Source of the DNA: Pogonophryne albipinna
Taxonomy: Eukaryota; Chordata; Actinopteri; Perciformes; Artedidraconidae
DNA length: 64,000 nucleotides
Assembly (NCBI GenBank): GCA_028583405.1
Contig: CM053250.1
Location: forward strand, 38,699,142-38,763,141
Reading direction: 5' to 3'
In this document: positions 10,487 through 20,126 of the stretch, piece after piece
Layout of the letters: each line of letters starts with the position of its first letter
How positions within the stretch are numbered: the first letter of the stretch is position 1
Made by a program: the position numbers and the translations under genes
Notes under the pieces: model-generated
The model's database searches: none
The model's input: the letters and a program-made list of their open reading frames with translations, nothing else
What the model was told of the DNA's origin: nothing

Positions 10487-11125
10487 CCCCTAGTTTCCAC
10501 TGGGTCCGTCTGTGGTGCGTTACGAAATGGGATTGAAGTCTATTTTTCGACGCGACGCAGCCGTAAGGTATTGTCGGGCAGGAAGTGGAACGGTGACAGC
10601 ATCCGGCCCACCCCCCAAAACCGGTTCCTTCTCCTCCCCCCATCCCTCCTCTGTAGTCTTTCCAGTAGGAGAATAAAGGCCAGCGTTCTCCTTCGGTTTA
10701 AAGGCACTGTGTGTAAATTATATAGAATAATTATGATGATGAATGCATTTTTTTTACCACTAAAATACAGCAACCCATCTTTGATTCATGTTGTTTTTAA
10801 CTGGACTATTACAATTATTATTAATTATGTCTGCAGTCTACAACACAACAAAATAGGAAATAACAACAATAAACACGATTTAAACAGACACAAAAATAAA
10901 CCATTTAACTACGTAGCCTACTTACTTTCTTGTAGAAGTACAAATGTCCAGGAAATATGCCCAAATCAACAAGAACTGCGAGCCGGCATGCACGACGCTC
11001 CACTTCCGTAATGCTTCTGAAACGCTTGTGAAACGCGCCCGGTAGGGTATGACGCCGGAGGAGGCCGGACCAAAACCGCGGCGCAGCCGTAACGCGCCGC
11101 AGACGGACCCAGTGGAAACTAGGGG
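10487..11125. mobile_element. TIR element B, inverse-orientation partner of A
   Basis: 639 bp with the same CCCCTAG...CTAGGGG termini, TTA at the left (shared with A) and TAA at the right. Its interior from about 10690 to 11125 is the near-exact reverse complement of A from 9919 to about 10345. The pair therefore forms a 1.2-kb imperfect palindrome in the BEL leader. No coding capacity. Confidence 0.65.
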
Positions 11126-11238
11126 TAACGCTCTGTCCACGGAGTATCCTTCTTCCATTCACAAATCTCAAAACCGGGATTCCAGTCAGCGATGCGTCTT
11201 TAACATCAGTTATTCCAGCGGTCCGGAGTCTTTGACTA

Positions 11239-11637
11239 TGTCGTGGCCCATTCTTGTGGGATATCTAAAACTGTGCCACGTCAACAGGGATCCGCTTCTT
11301 GACTCACACGTTAAAAAACATCCAAATAAAGCTCATAGGCGCTGATTTCTTTGCCTTCCTCGGCCGATTTATTTACTTCCATATATTAAAATAAACAAAA
11401 TGATCAGGGTAACGTGAGGTCAAAGACTGTTCCGATTCCCCGTGAATTGCTGGAGACAATTTCCTCCTCACGCTCAGTCCCACCCCTTCCTTATATCACA
11501 GGTGTGGCTCGCAGTTGATCAAGGTTTTTCTCCGAATATTTAATTCGGTACTAATACATAAATGGAAAGAATATATTAAGATCTAAATTAATAAGAAAAT
11601 AATACACTCATTGTCAACACAGAAAATGGCTCTAACA
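11239..11637 (-). repeat. 5' LTR of the BEL element
   Basis: 399 bp, TGTCGTGG...CTCTAACA, paired with 3133-3541. It is 10 bp shorter, with indels such as in the AAACAAACAAAAT run. The 5-bp target copy GGAAC follows immediately at 11638. Confidence 0.88.
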
Positions 11638-11804
11638 GGAACTTCTCCCTTTCTCGCGCTGTATGATACAATGTATCATACCTTCTCACAGGTGCGAGCT
11701 CTGTGCCCCTCGAGAAACACAAACCTCTCACTTTCTCGCGCTAAATGCGCCTCACTTACTGGCTCTCAAGCAGTTATATTTGTGCCTTGCTCACATTTGA
11801 CACA

Positions 11805-12030
11805 ATGAGCAGGCGACCGATTAGGCGATTTTCTGTACGAGGCTCTGGACACATTTTTGAACCAGATGAAGAGGAGATAGAGGAAGATGTCTCAGAAATG
11901 GAAGACAACAGCGATCCAGACTATGAGCCTACAACAGACCAGGAAAAGGCCCCTGAGATAGAGGCCCCTGAGATAGAGGCCCCTGAGGGAGAGGAGCCTG
12001 AGGTGACATTCCACAATTTTGCATTGCCAA
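11805..12030 (+). pseudogene. piggyBac transposase N-terminal fragment
   Basis: The ATG at 11805 opens MSRRPIRRFSVRG followed by a strongly acidic stretch (EEEIEEDVSEMEDNSDPDYE). A basic start then an acidic, unstructured N-terminus is typical of piggyBac/PGBD transposases. It includes a 15-bp tandem repeat (about three GAGATAGAGGCCCCT-like units, 11950-11995). The catalytic DDD domain is absent: the frame runs into CA-rich sequence and the hAT insertion. The short MSRRxxxR start resembles the FOG motif only by chance. Confidence 0.65.
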
Positions 12031-12082
12031 TTATGTGCGTGAACACACGTGAACACACACACACACACATGTTCTGTTATGG

Positions 12083-13136
12083 CAGCATTTCTCAAAGTGT
12101 GGGGCGTGCCCACCTATGCCAGAGCCAGCGGCCCACCGAAGGCAGCAGCCCACCAATGGCAGCGGCCCACACGGAAAAGTCCCGAATCTCCCAATGGCCA
12201 ATCCGAGCCTGCTCACACACACAACTGAAACCAAAATAATTTACAGATTATGTAAAAATCGCTCTCACACTCACACACACAATAGCGTTACAGTCAGGAA
12301 GAAAAGCAATGTGGAGCGGCACCTCACCACTTCGTAAGGAGTTTAACCGTGACACTTTTCGAAATCCCGTTTGTGTCCCCCCACTTTACAAATAGGCCTA
12401 TGTTTATTATTATCTTTTAACGCAAGCCATCATCGCCACGGAGGAGCACACAGCCTCTGTGAGCGAGAGAGCTAGAGAGAGCACACCTTTATCTATTTAA
12501 TATAGTTGTACAAAATAAAGTAAGAAATCATTCCAATGTGTACTATAGGACAGTAAACTGTTTAAAAGGGGAGTGATTAATAAAATATGCATAAATAAAA
12601 AGAAAGAATGCTAACTAGGTAACATAAGATAAGAATAAACAAGTTTAAATGATTTGTTATTGGTTGTGATCATATTCTAAAGATGTTTGGATTATTGAAA
12701 CGTATACAGCTCCCTTTGTGTTGAGAGCTGTATCCATACATTCATTTTGTGCTCAAAGTGCACCAGATTGATGCATTTCACTTCAACATTTAAAACAAAA
12801 TCATACATTTTCTTTTAGTAAACACTGCAAACGGGTCCCACAGGCCCAAACAGCACACAAAGGTTAAAGGTAAGCATATAATAATGTTAAAATGTGCTAA
12901 ATATATACACTGCAAAAAAACAAAAAAAAGACGAGTAAAAGTAGCTCACGACTTGTTTTATTTTTTTGAAAGTAGCTCTCATCCTAAAAAAGGTTGGAGA
13001 CCCCTGTTATAGAACGATACATTTGACAATTTTAAGCTTGGCCTACCATTTTATTGGAGCGTTGAGGAACAGGTGGGGCTTGAAAAGGCCCATCTGTTCA
13101 AAGTGGGGAATGACAGAAAAAGTTTGAGAACCACTG
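12083..13136. mobile_element. Non-autonomous hAT element with 8-bp target duplication
   Basis: Ends CAGCATTTCTCAAAGTG and AGTTTGAGAACCACTG are inverse and typical of hAT. The exact target duplication TGTTATGG sits at 12075-12082 and 13137-13144. No transposase frame. It contains (CA)n-rich patches and, at about 12720-12800, a module also found inverted at 19205 and 33709. Another hAT-like end (GGTTGGAGACCCCTG) near 12990 hints at a further nested or chimeric element. Confidence 0.88.
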
Positions 13137-13144
13137 TGTTATGG

Positions 13145-13506
13145 TATATTTCTATTTCAATAAATGTTCATTGAAGAAAACAGTATCAGTGTCTTATTTA
13201 ACAACAACACTAACTAAATCATTTCCATCTCCAGTAAACACAGCCTACATGGCAAGCATTTTTATAATATACAGTAATGTAAAATAAGCACTATCTTTGA
13301 ACTTACTGCCAAAAATAATATGAAATTCACCCCTGGTGTCATTCTGTCTGTCATCCCTTGATTCTACTTGCTTTGGCTGTTCAAATGAGATGTCAACCAT
13401 CAAAATTGGATAAGGGGTTCCAGAGATATCACTGTGCAAATCACACCGGTCAATTTTGACCGAAAATAGCATGGGAAGGGGGGTATGACCTAATGCAAGA
13501 GAAGGG
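13145..13506 (+). other. Right-hand portion of the piggyBac-type element
   Basis: AT-rich sequence ending in the subterminal palindrome GGTCAATTTTGACC (13449-13462) and the terminal repeat. It shows no transposase domain, confirming internal deletion. Confidence 0.6.
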
Positions 13507-13729
13507 TTTTTAATAAAAACAACATTTAGAACCAATCTTTAATTTTTCTCGGAGATGGAAATGAACTGCTCACATTGTGCTGTTCTACTTTGGTCAGTTT
13601 TTGAAGAGCAAATACAGAATGTACAAAAAATGCTGGCAAACAAATTGTTGGTTGTTGTTACAGGTTTCTAACTTTGACTTGCGTTGAAACATGCTGTTTT
13701 ATGACCCTGGATGCCCCCGTGTTCCAAGA

Positions 13730-14172
13730 TCCAGAAATGCCCATCGTAAGAACACGTGCTCTGCCGTCGCCGACCAGGGGGCCAATGCGTTGGGGAGGAA
13801 ATCCCCTGGAACCCTCAGCGGCTGACCGTAGAGCCGTGGAGCTCTGCAGATCCTCCAAAGGCAGCTTGTCGACCCAATTACTGTCCGGCAGGCCGGCCCT
13901 GAGGGCCGCCTTCATGGAGCGATGGATACGCTTGCAGAGGCCGTTGGCCTGAGGGTGATAAGCGGTTGTCCGGTGAAGCTTAACCCCCAAACCTCATGCC
14001 ACGGCGTTCCAGAGCTCGGACGTGAACTGTGAACCACGGTCTGAGGAAATGTCTGAAGGGGTGCCGAAACGACACACCCACGTCGTAATGAAGGCCCGGG
14101 CTATGTCAGCCACCGCTGTCGACGCGAGAGGGACGGCCTCCGGCCAAGGGCCGTCCTGTCTACCATAGTTAG
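13730..14172 (-). pseudogene. Gypsy integrase core, downstream part
   Basis: The minus-strand frame reads FGTPSDISSDRGSQFTSELW (second catalytic Asp block), then a stop (TGA), then KLHRTTAYHPQANGLCKRIH, the classic gypsy integrase block leading to the catalytic region. It decays after LPLEDLQSSTALRSA. One nonsense codon near 13996 and the LINE insertion at the upstream end inactivate it. Confidence 0.83.
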
Positions 14173-16362
14173 CCCACTACAACACTGCCCTATCCCACAG
14201 TCTCAACTCTCTCGCCCCCATTAAAACCCGGACTGTTTCCTTCACCCGCCCTGCCCCCTGGTTCACCACCAAACTCCGCCGTTTGAAGGCCTCTGGTCGC
14301 CAGCTGGAGAGGCTCTCCAAAAAAACTGGCCTCACAGTCCACCTCCTGGCCTTTCGTGACCATATCAAAATGTATAAGGAAGCTCTCTCCCATGCCAAGA
14401 CTCACTACTACTCCCGTCTCATTGGTGCTCAGCAAAGCAACCCCAGAAGACTGTTCTCCACCATCAACCGCCTACTACGGCCCCCTGACGCCCCCCAGCC
14501 CTCAGGGGCTCCCGATCTGTGCTCCAAATTCCTCGACTTCTTCCTGGCGAAAGTCGAGGCCATCCATCAGCAGCTCCTGGTGATTGGCCCTTCCCCCCTA
14601 CCTGAACCTCAGCCACCTGGTAACGCACCCCATGCGCCGCGCCTCTCCCACTCCAACCTCTCCTCCTTCTCCCCTGTGGATGCTCTCCAAGTGGCCAAAC
14701 TGGTCAGCTCGGCCAAGACCTCCACCTGCTCCCTGGACCCCATGCCCACAGCCCTGGTCAAGGATTGCCTACCCACCCTCTGTCCCTACATGGTGGTCAT
14801 CATCAACGATTCTCTGGCTCCTGGTATAGTCCCTACCAGCTTCAAAATGGCCTCAGTCACCCTCATACTCAAAAAACCTGGCCTGGACCCCGACGACCTC
14901 CAGAATCACCGGCCGATCTCCAACCTTCCCTTCCTCAGCAAAACTCTGGAAAGAGTGGTCGCCGGCCAACTCCATCTGTACATGTCCAACCATGAGTTCT
15001 ATGAGCCCTTCCAATCCGGCTTCAGACAGCAACACAGCACTGAGACCGCCCTCATCAAGATCGCCAACGATCTCCTCATTGCTGCTGACTCTAGCCGCCT
15101 CAGCATCCTCATCCTCCTGGACCTCTCTGCAGCGTTTGACACCATCTCTCACAACATCCTCCTCACTCGCCTCTCAGACCTCCTAGGTGTCACTGGCACA
15201 GCGCTGTCCTGGTTGACATCCTACCTCCACAACAGGAAACAGTTTGTCTCCATCAGTGGCTCAAACTCACCCCCGGCCCCAGTCCACCACGGTGTACCCC
15301 AGGGCTCTGTGCTTGGCCCCCTCCTGTTCACCATTTACATGCTCCCCCTCGGCCAGATCATCCGACATCATAGACTCAATTTCCACTGCTACGCTGATGA
15401 TACCCAACTGTATCTCAGCACCACTCCATCCTCCCAGCTCCCCCCTCAGTCTCTCATCAACTGCCTGCATGACATCAAAGCATGGATGTCTTCCAACTAT
15501 CTTAAGCTGAACAGCAATAAAACAGAGCTCATGGTTGTGGCACCCAAGGCCCTGCTCCAGAAGGTTGGTGACTTCGTCCTCGAGGTCGACGGCTGCTCCA
15601 TCTCCCCATCTCCTGAAGCCCGCAACCTGGGTGTCATCCTCGACTCCACCCTTTCCTTCCAATCCCACGTCAAATCTGTGACCAAATCGGCCTTTTACCA
15701 CCTAAGGAACATTGCCAGACTCCGACCATCACTCTCGGAGTCGGTTGCCGAAACACTAGTGCATGCATTTGTCACCACCCGCTTGGACTACTGCAATGGT
15801 GTCCTGTTCGGGGTTCCTAACAAAACCCCGGACAGGCTCCAGTATGTCCAAAACTGTGCTGCTAGGGTACTCACGCACACAAAGCCGTGGCAGCACATCA
15901 CTCCCACCCTCATCCACCTACACTGGTTGCCGGTCAAGTCCCGCATATCCTACAAAGTCCTCCTCCTTACCTACAAGTCCCTCCATGCCCTTGCCCCCCA
16001 GTACCTATCGGACATCCTTCACCCACATGCCCCACCCCGGAACCTGCGGTCCTCAGACTCTGGCCTGCTTACCACCCCCCGCACCAAACTGCGAACCTTC
16101 GGGGATAGAGCCTTCAGTGTGGCAGCCCCCACCCTCTGGAACGCTCTCCCTGCGGAGATTCGCAACATCCCCACACTCGATGCTTTCAAAAGGGCCCTCA
16201 AGTCCCATCTGTTTGCCAAGGCTTTCGGCCCCTAAATCGATCTGTTGTTTTGTCTGTCTGACTTTTGTTTTGTTATGTTTGTTTTTGCCCTATTACTTGT
16301 AAAGCGACCTTGGGTCCCTTGAAAGGCGCTATATAAATCCAACCTATTATATTATTATTATT
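14173..16362 (+). mobile_element. 5'-truncated L2-like LINE inserted in gypsy
   Basis: It starts inside ORF2 and ends with a 3' tail of repeated TTA units after GGCGCTATATAAATCCAA, a typical fish L2-type tail. It is flanked by an 8-bp target duplication ATAGTTAG (14165-14172 and 16363-16370). It lies inside gypsy integrase sequence that resumes at 16371. The C-rich codon usage differs strongly from the AT-rich LINEs at 18-26 kb, so it is a different family. Confidence 0.88.
14175..16235 (+). CDS. LINE ORF2 reverse transcriptase (N-terminus missing)
   Basis: An open frame of about 687 codons with no stop from the truncation point to TAA at 16235. The first in-frame codons encode HYNTALSHSLN, so no start codon is native. 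The endonuclease domain is absent. RT blocks in order: LDPMPTALVKDCLP, FQSGFRQQHSTETALIKI, LDLSAAFDTISHN (first Asp), GVPQGSVLGPLLFTIYM, and HCYADDTQLYLS (catalytic YADD). A C-terminal LINE segment with LDYCNGVLFG and LHWLPVKSRISYKVLLL follows. The intact frame implies a fairly young insertion, but it lacks the endonuclease and a promoter. Confidence 0.9.
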   Translation, partial: HYNTALSHSLNSLAPIKTRTVSFTRPAPWFTTKLRRLKASGRQLERLSKKTGLTVHLLAFRDHIKMYKEALSHAKTHYYSRLIGAQQSNPRRLFSTINRLLRPPDAPQPSGAPDLCSKFLDFFLAKVEAIHQQLLVIGPSPLPEPQPPGNAPHAPRLSHSNLSSFSPVDALQVAKLVSSAKTSTCSLDPMPTALVKDCLPTLCPYMVVIINDSLAPGIVPTSFKMASVTLILKKPGLDPDDLQNHRPISNLPFLSKTLERVVAGQLHLYMSNHEFYEPFQSGFRQQHSTETALIKIANDLLIAADSSRLSILILLDLSAAFDTISHNILLTRLSDLLGVTGTALSWLTSYLHNRKQFVSISGSNSPPAPVHHGVPQGSVLGPLLFTIYMLPLGQIIRHHRLNFHCYADDTQLYLSTTPSSQLPPQSLINCLHDIKAWMSSNYLKLNSNKTELMVVAPKALLQKVGDFVLEVDGCSISPSPEARNLGVILDSTLSFQSHVKSVTKSAFYHLRNIARLRPSLSESVAETLVHAFVTTRLDYCNGVLFGVPNKTPDRLQYVQNCAARVLTHTKPWQHITPTLIHLHWLPVKSRISYKVLLLTYKSLHALAPQYLSDILHPHAPPRNLRSSDSGLLTTPRTKLRTFGDRAFSVAAPTLWNALPAEIRNIPTLDAFKRALKSHLFAKAFGP

Positions 16363-16370
16363 ATAGTTAG

Positions 16371-17143
16371 GAGGTAGGAAAAGCCCTGAGAGGAGGGTAA
16401 TGGACCAACCAGATCGATGTTGATGTGGTGCGACAGGTCGTGCACCGCCTCGAACACGGAGCGCCTCCAGCTGGTGGGAACGACTGGACGTGGCTGGCCC
16501 GTGGAGACGTCACACAGGAGAGTAATGCCCGCATCGCCGAAAACCACATCCTCCAGCCGCAGCCCCACGTCAGCCCCCTTCAGGGCCTGGACGCTGGGGT
16601 CTGTGACCTGGTCCGCTGCTATGCGGGTATAGTCGACGCCCAACTGGACGGCCCCCATGACGGCCCCCATGACGACCCTGGAGAGGCAATCTGCGACCAG
16701 GTTTGACTTGCCAGCCACGTGCTGGATGTCTGTGGTGAACTCCGAGATGTAGGAAAGCTGTCGTTGCTGGCGAGCAGACCAAGGCTCCGCCACCCTGGAC
16801 ATGGCAAACTTGAGCGGCCTTCCAGCAAAAACAGGAAGTGCTGCACGGCCAGCCAGAGTCCAAGGAGCTCCCGGTCAAAAGTGCTGTACCTGCGTTCCCT
16901 GGGCGTCAGCTGGCGGCTGAAGAAGGCGAGTGGTTGCCAGGCGCCCTCCACCCACTGCTCATGCACCGCACCGACGGCGTAGTCCGATGCGTCTGCGGAA
17001 ATGGAGATGGGGGCCGTGGATGACGGATGCGCCAACAGGGCCGCCTGAGCAAGCGCGGTTTTGACCTCCTTAAAGTCAACCTCAGCCTCCGCCGTCCAGT
17101 CGAACTCTGTCGCTAACGAAGAGAAGCCTGCTCGTGCCGCCAA
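16371..17143 (-). pseudogene. Gypsy RNase H and start of integrase
   Basis: The minus-strand frames encode ISADASDYAVGAVHEQ (RNase H-like first Asp), PLAFFSRQLTPRERRYSTFD and LLGLWLAVQHFLFLLEGR, then DIQHVAGKSNLVADCLSR. These are standard gypsy RNase H blocks. They continue in a shifted frame to INIDLVGPLPSSQGFSYLLT (first catalytic Asp of integrase), where the LINE interrupts. The RT palm with its catalytic Asp pair is missing. Confidence 0.85.
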
Positions 17144-17155
17144 CGCTCAGGGCCA

Positions 17156-17890
17156 CTACCGAGCACCGGCCCTCTCGTTTCCCGGAGGTTTGCAGCTGCA
17201 GGGAACGATGCACTTCTTCGCCTTGGCCCCGAACCGCGCGTGGTAAAAACACTCTCCCGTGTCCCCACGCTGGCCTGGAGCCGCCGTGGTCTGCTCCCCC
17301 CAAGCCCTCCTAACTGGCGAGGGGGCACTGAGCGTCGCAGCCAGCACATCTGCACCGGGTTGCTGGGTCGCCAGGAAAAAACGGTCGGCCTCCTCAGCCA
17401 GGGCGCGGGGTTCAGTAATGGTTGTGTTGGCCAGCGCCGTCTGAACCCAGGGCGGCAAGTGGCGCAGGAACGTCTCCACAAACTAAATCCGGGGATCGTC
17501 CCCCCCCCAGCATCTTCTCCATGAGCTGGGACGGCTTGCTGTCCCCCAGACCCTGAATCTCAAAAATCTGGCGAGCCCTCTCCTTAGCAGATAAGCTAAA
17601 TGTCTTAAGGAGAAGGGCTTTAATCACCTCATATTTGCCATGGCGTGGGGGATCTGCGATAAATCCAACCAACCTAGATGACGTGGAGCTCCCCAGTGCC
17701 ACCACCACGTGAAAATACTTCAGGTCCTCGTCACGAAACTGGCGGCAGGCAAAGTGCGCCTCCACATGTGCGAACCACGCCATAGCGGCATGTTCCCAAA
17801 ACTCCGGCAGTTTAACATAAACATCGCGATCAGCCATGTTCACTAAGTCTTCGGAATCTATCTCGAATACGTCAGGGTCACCAGTGTAGA
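17156..17890 (-). pseudogene. Gypsy Gag
   Basis: A probable start at MADRDVYVKLPEFWEHAAMA (about 17836), followed by AMAWFAHVEAHFACRQF and the capsid segment YEVIKALLLKTFSLS, typical of fish gypsy Gag. The frame slips at the C-run near 17505. It resumes with LRHLPPWVQTALANTTI and ends in CFYHARFGAKAKKCIVPC, a degenerate zinc-binding tail. Protease and RT are deleted directly after it. Confidence 0.8.
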
Positions 17891-17937
17891 GCCGATGAAT
17901 GGGAATCGGAGGCGGGGTGTTGAGTATGGAACTCCAC

Positions 17938-18186
17938 ACAAGATTACACGTAATCTTCTCTGGTCCCCTCCCCAATCTGATCAATGATGACATGTATAGC
18001 CGCATGTCATCATTTCAGCGCTGGTTGTCTTGGTGGTGCCCAGCAAACAATGTGGGCTTCGTAAATAATTGGACAGCCTACTGGGGAAAACCTGGTCTGA
18101 TTAAGAGAGACGGCATTCATCTTACTTTGGAAGGTGAAAATCTCATTTCGGCAAACATTTCAGGGCTTTGTGGACTTAATCCATGA
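17938..18186 (+). pseudogene. LINE A ORF1 C-terminus (esterase-like)
   Basis: The frame reads VIFSGPLPNLINDDMYSR, then [14 protein letters not shown], then GLIKRDGIHLTLEGENLISA and a stop. Several CR1/L2-group ORF1 proteins carry an SGNH-hydrolase (esterase) domain; DGIH matches its final Asp-xx-His block. Only the C-terminal third is present. LINE B has DSIH at the same position. Confidence 0.65.
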
Positions 18187-18822
18187 CAAACTGGAGTTGA
18201 GACCAGGAGGCGGAGTCACAGTTTTACACGCTTCTCTGCGCTCTCTCCTAGGCAGTCATCCATAGTAATCCCGAACACAATAAAATACCCAATATTAACG
18301 GTGTGTGTGTCTGCCCAAGGACAATTTAAGGTAAAACCTAATAGAGGTGTCATACATAATAACCTAATAAAAGTAAATGTAACAACTACTACAGTGCAAC
18401 AAAACAGGAATATTAAATGTGGTCTCTTAAACATAAGATCTCTAGCATCTAAAGCAATATTGGTAAATGATTTAATATCAGATTATAATATTGATATATG
18501 CTGTCTCACTGAAACTTGGTTGAGACATGAAGAATATGTCAGCATAAATGAGGCCACTCCACCCAGCCATATCAATACTCATATTGCCCGAGGCACGGGC
18601 CGAGGAGGTGGAGTTGCAGCAATCTTTGACTCAAGTTTACTTATCAATACTAAACCAAAATTAAATTATACCTCCTTTGAAAGCCTCGTTTTTTAGTCTT
18701 CCGCATCCGACCTGGAAAACTTTGCAGCCAATCCTATTTGTTACAGTGTACCGTGCACCAGGTCCTTATTCAGAATTCTTATCAGAATTCTCTGAGTTTT
18801 TATCAACTTTGGTACTTAAAAC

Positions 18823-18949
18823 CAGTGGCGGCGCCAGACATTTTCTCTAGGGGGAGCTGTGGGGTAGCTTGACGTTTCATAGAGGGTGCTCAAACATTAA
18901 GGGTTTCCCATGAAACAGCGCTACAGTTGAATTTTCTACTGCAACACTC

Positions 18950-19035
<86 letters not shown>

Positions 19036-20126
19036 GCACCCGCGACTGTAACAATGAAGGCTCGATAATCAGCTCACGGCATATAGGTGTAGGCAGGGGT
19101 AAAGTGCTATTTTTACAAGTGGGGAGTGGACCTCACGTCCTCTAGGAGGGTCCTCACCTCCTCTCGTGGGGTCCGGGGGCATGTTCCCCCGGGAAGATTT
19201 TTTTTAAATATTGAAGTTAAAAGCATCAATCTGGTGCACTTTGAGAGCAACATTAAGAGATATATGGATACATCTTTCAACACCCATATGAAACGGAACT
19301 GTAAACATATTTTCTATTTCTTCATAGACATTTTACAAATCACTCTCCTTTTAAAACAAACCGTTTGAGACCCACTGAGATAACTAGACTAAAGTTAACT
19401 ATCTAAACACTGAGAGTCCTTTACTTCACCTTTGCTGAGGTTACCTGAGACTCTCCGTCTGACAGGAGAGAGTTCTCCCTCCACCTTGTTGTTGAAAAAG
19501 CTCCTTATACCCGTTAGCTTGGCTAGCTAGCACCAGATGCTAACCACAACGATCTCCGGTAGATACCCACCGGTGCGCGAGCTTCTCTCTCTCGCTCGCT
19601 CGCGCACACACACAAAATGGCTCGGGCCACCGCCACACACACACAGAGCAGAGCTTGAATGAAACACAGAGACCCAGAAGTAAGCTACTTGTACTCACGA
19701 GGCCTATTATGTGCAGAATCCCTCTCGCTTTCAGGTGGTTTTGATTGAGTGTCCACACGTGGACGTTTAAGGACTAAAAAATGATAATTTTTTCACTTTG
19801 CTGTTAGCAAATCATTTGGCGCTCTAGCTAACAGGAAGTCACTCAAGTGTCACAAAGTAATTTAGCCTATGGGTAGGTCAAAAATCGAATGGGTGCTGGC
19901 CATTGGCCTAATAATATCACCTGTGTTGGCTTTATGTTTTTGGTCAAACATTTGTTTGTTTCACATGCATTGATGTAATCAATAATTTTTCTAATTTAAT
20001 TGAATAAAAATAATAATAATAATTTTCGGAAAAAAAACACATATTTCTTGGGGGTGCTTAGGGGGTGCTTTGGCAATCCTGGGGGGTGCTTCAGCACCCC
20101 CTAGCTCCCCCCTGGCGCCGCCCCTG
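18823..20126. mobile_element. Non-autonomous hAT element in LINE A endonuclease
   Basis: Inverse ends CAGTGGCGGCGCCAG and CTGGCGCCGCCCCTG with the exact 8-bp target duplication CTTAAAAC (18815-18822 and 20127-20134). There is no transposase frame in its 1304 bp. It includes a (CA)n tract at 18952-19033 and a 19205-19275 module shared with two other elements in this window. Confidence 0.9.
18952..19033. repeat. (CA)n microsatellite
   Basis: 82 bp of pure CA within the hAT element. Confidence 0.97.

Larger units (their letters stand above)
3133..11637 (-). mobile_element. BEL/Pao LTR retrotransposon, nearly complete, coding on minus strand
   Basis: Two LTRs (3133-3541 and 11239-11637), each with TG...CA ends, bracket gag, protease, reverse transcriptase/RNase H and integrase in the BEL/Pao order on the minus strand. 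The element is flanked by an exact 5-bp duplication GGAAC (3128-3132 and 11638-11642), so the ends are secure. Length is 8505 bp, of which about 1.2 kb is a TIR-element pair inserted in the 5' leader. The coding region has several in-frame stops and frame changes, so this copy is not autonomous. Confidence 0.93.
2804..13506 (+). mobile_element. piggyBac-type DNA transposon, split by BEL and hAT insertions
   Basis: The left end CCCTTCTCTTGC at 2804 follows TTAA (2800-2803). The right end is its inverse GCAAGAGAAGGG (13495-13506), followed by TTTTTAATA rather than a clean TTAA, so the right target site is degraded. Both ends carry subterminal palindromes of the form GGTCAA...TTGACC. The element retains the first part of a transposase frame at 11805. 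Removing the BEL and hAT insertions leaves about 1.1 kb, so it is an internally deleted copy. Insertion order is clear: piggyBac first, BEL and hAT later. Confidence 0.7.
13680..17935 (-). mobile_element. Decayed Ty3/gypsy retrotransposon, interrupted by a LINE
   Basis: On the minus strand, gag (about 17890-17156), an RNase H segment (17143-16600) and integrase (16500-16371, then 14172-13730) appear in gypsy order. Protease and most of the RT are deleted around 17150. Part of the integrase zinc-finger region is also missing. An L2-like LINE lies within the integrase (14173-16362) with target copies ATAGTTAG. No LTRs were identified, and both outer ends are uncertain. The copy is old and non-functional. 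Confidence 0.8.

Noticed and set aside
10571..11011. 146-codon frame across the TIR-element pair
   Set aside because: Crosses element B without domain similarity; mirrored by the inverse copy in A.
15267..15701. Minus-strand 144-codon frame
   Set aside because: Shadow of the LINE reverse transcriptase frame.
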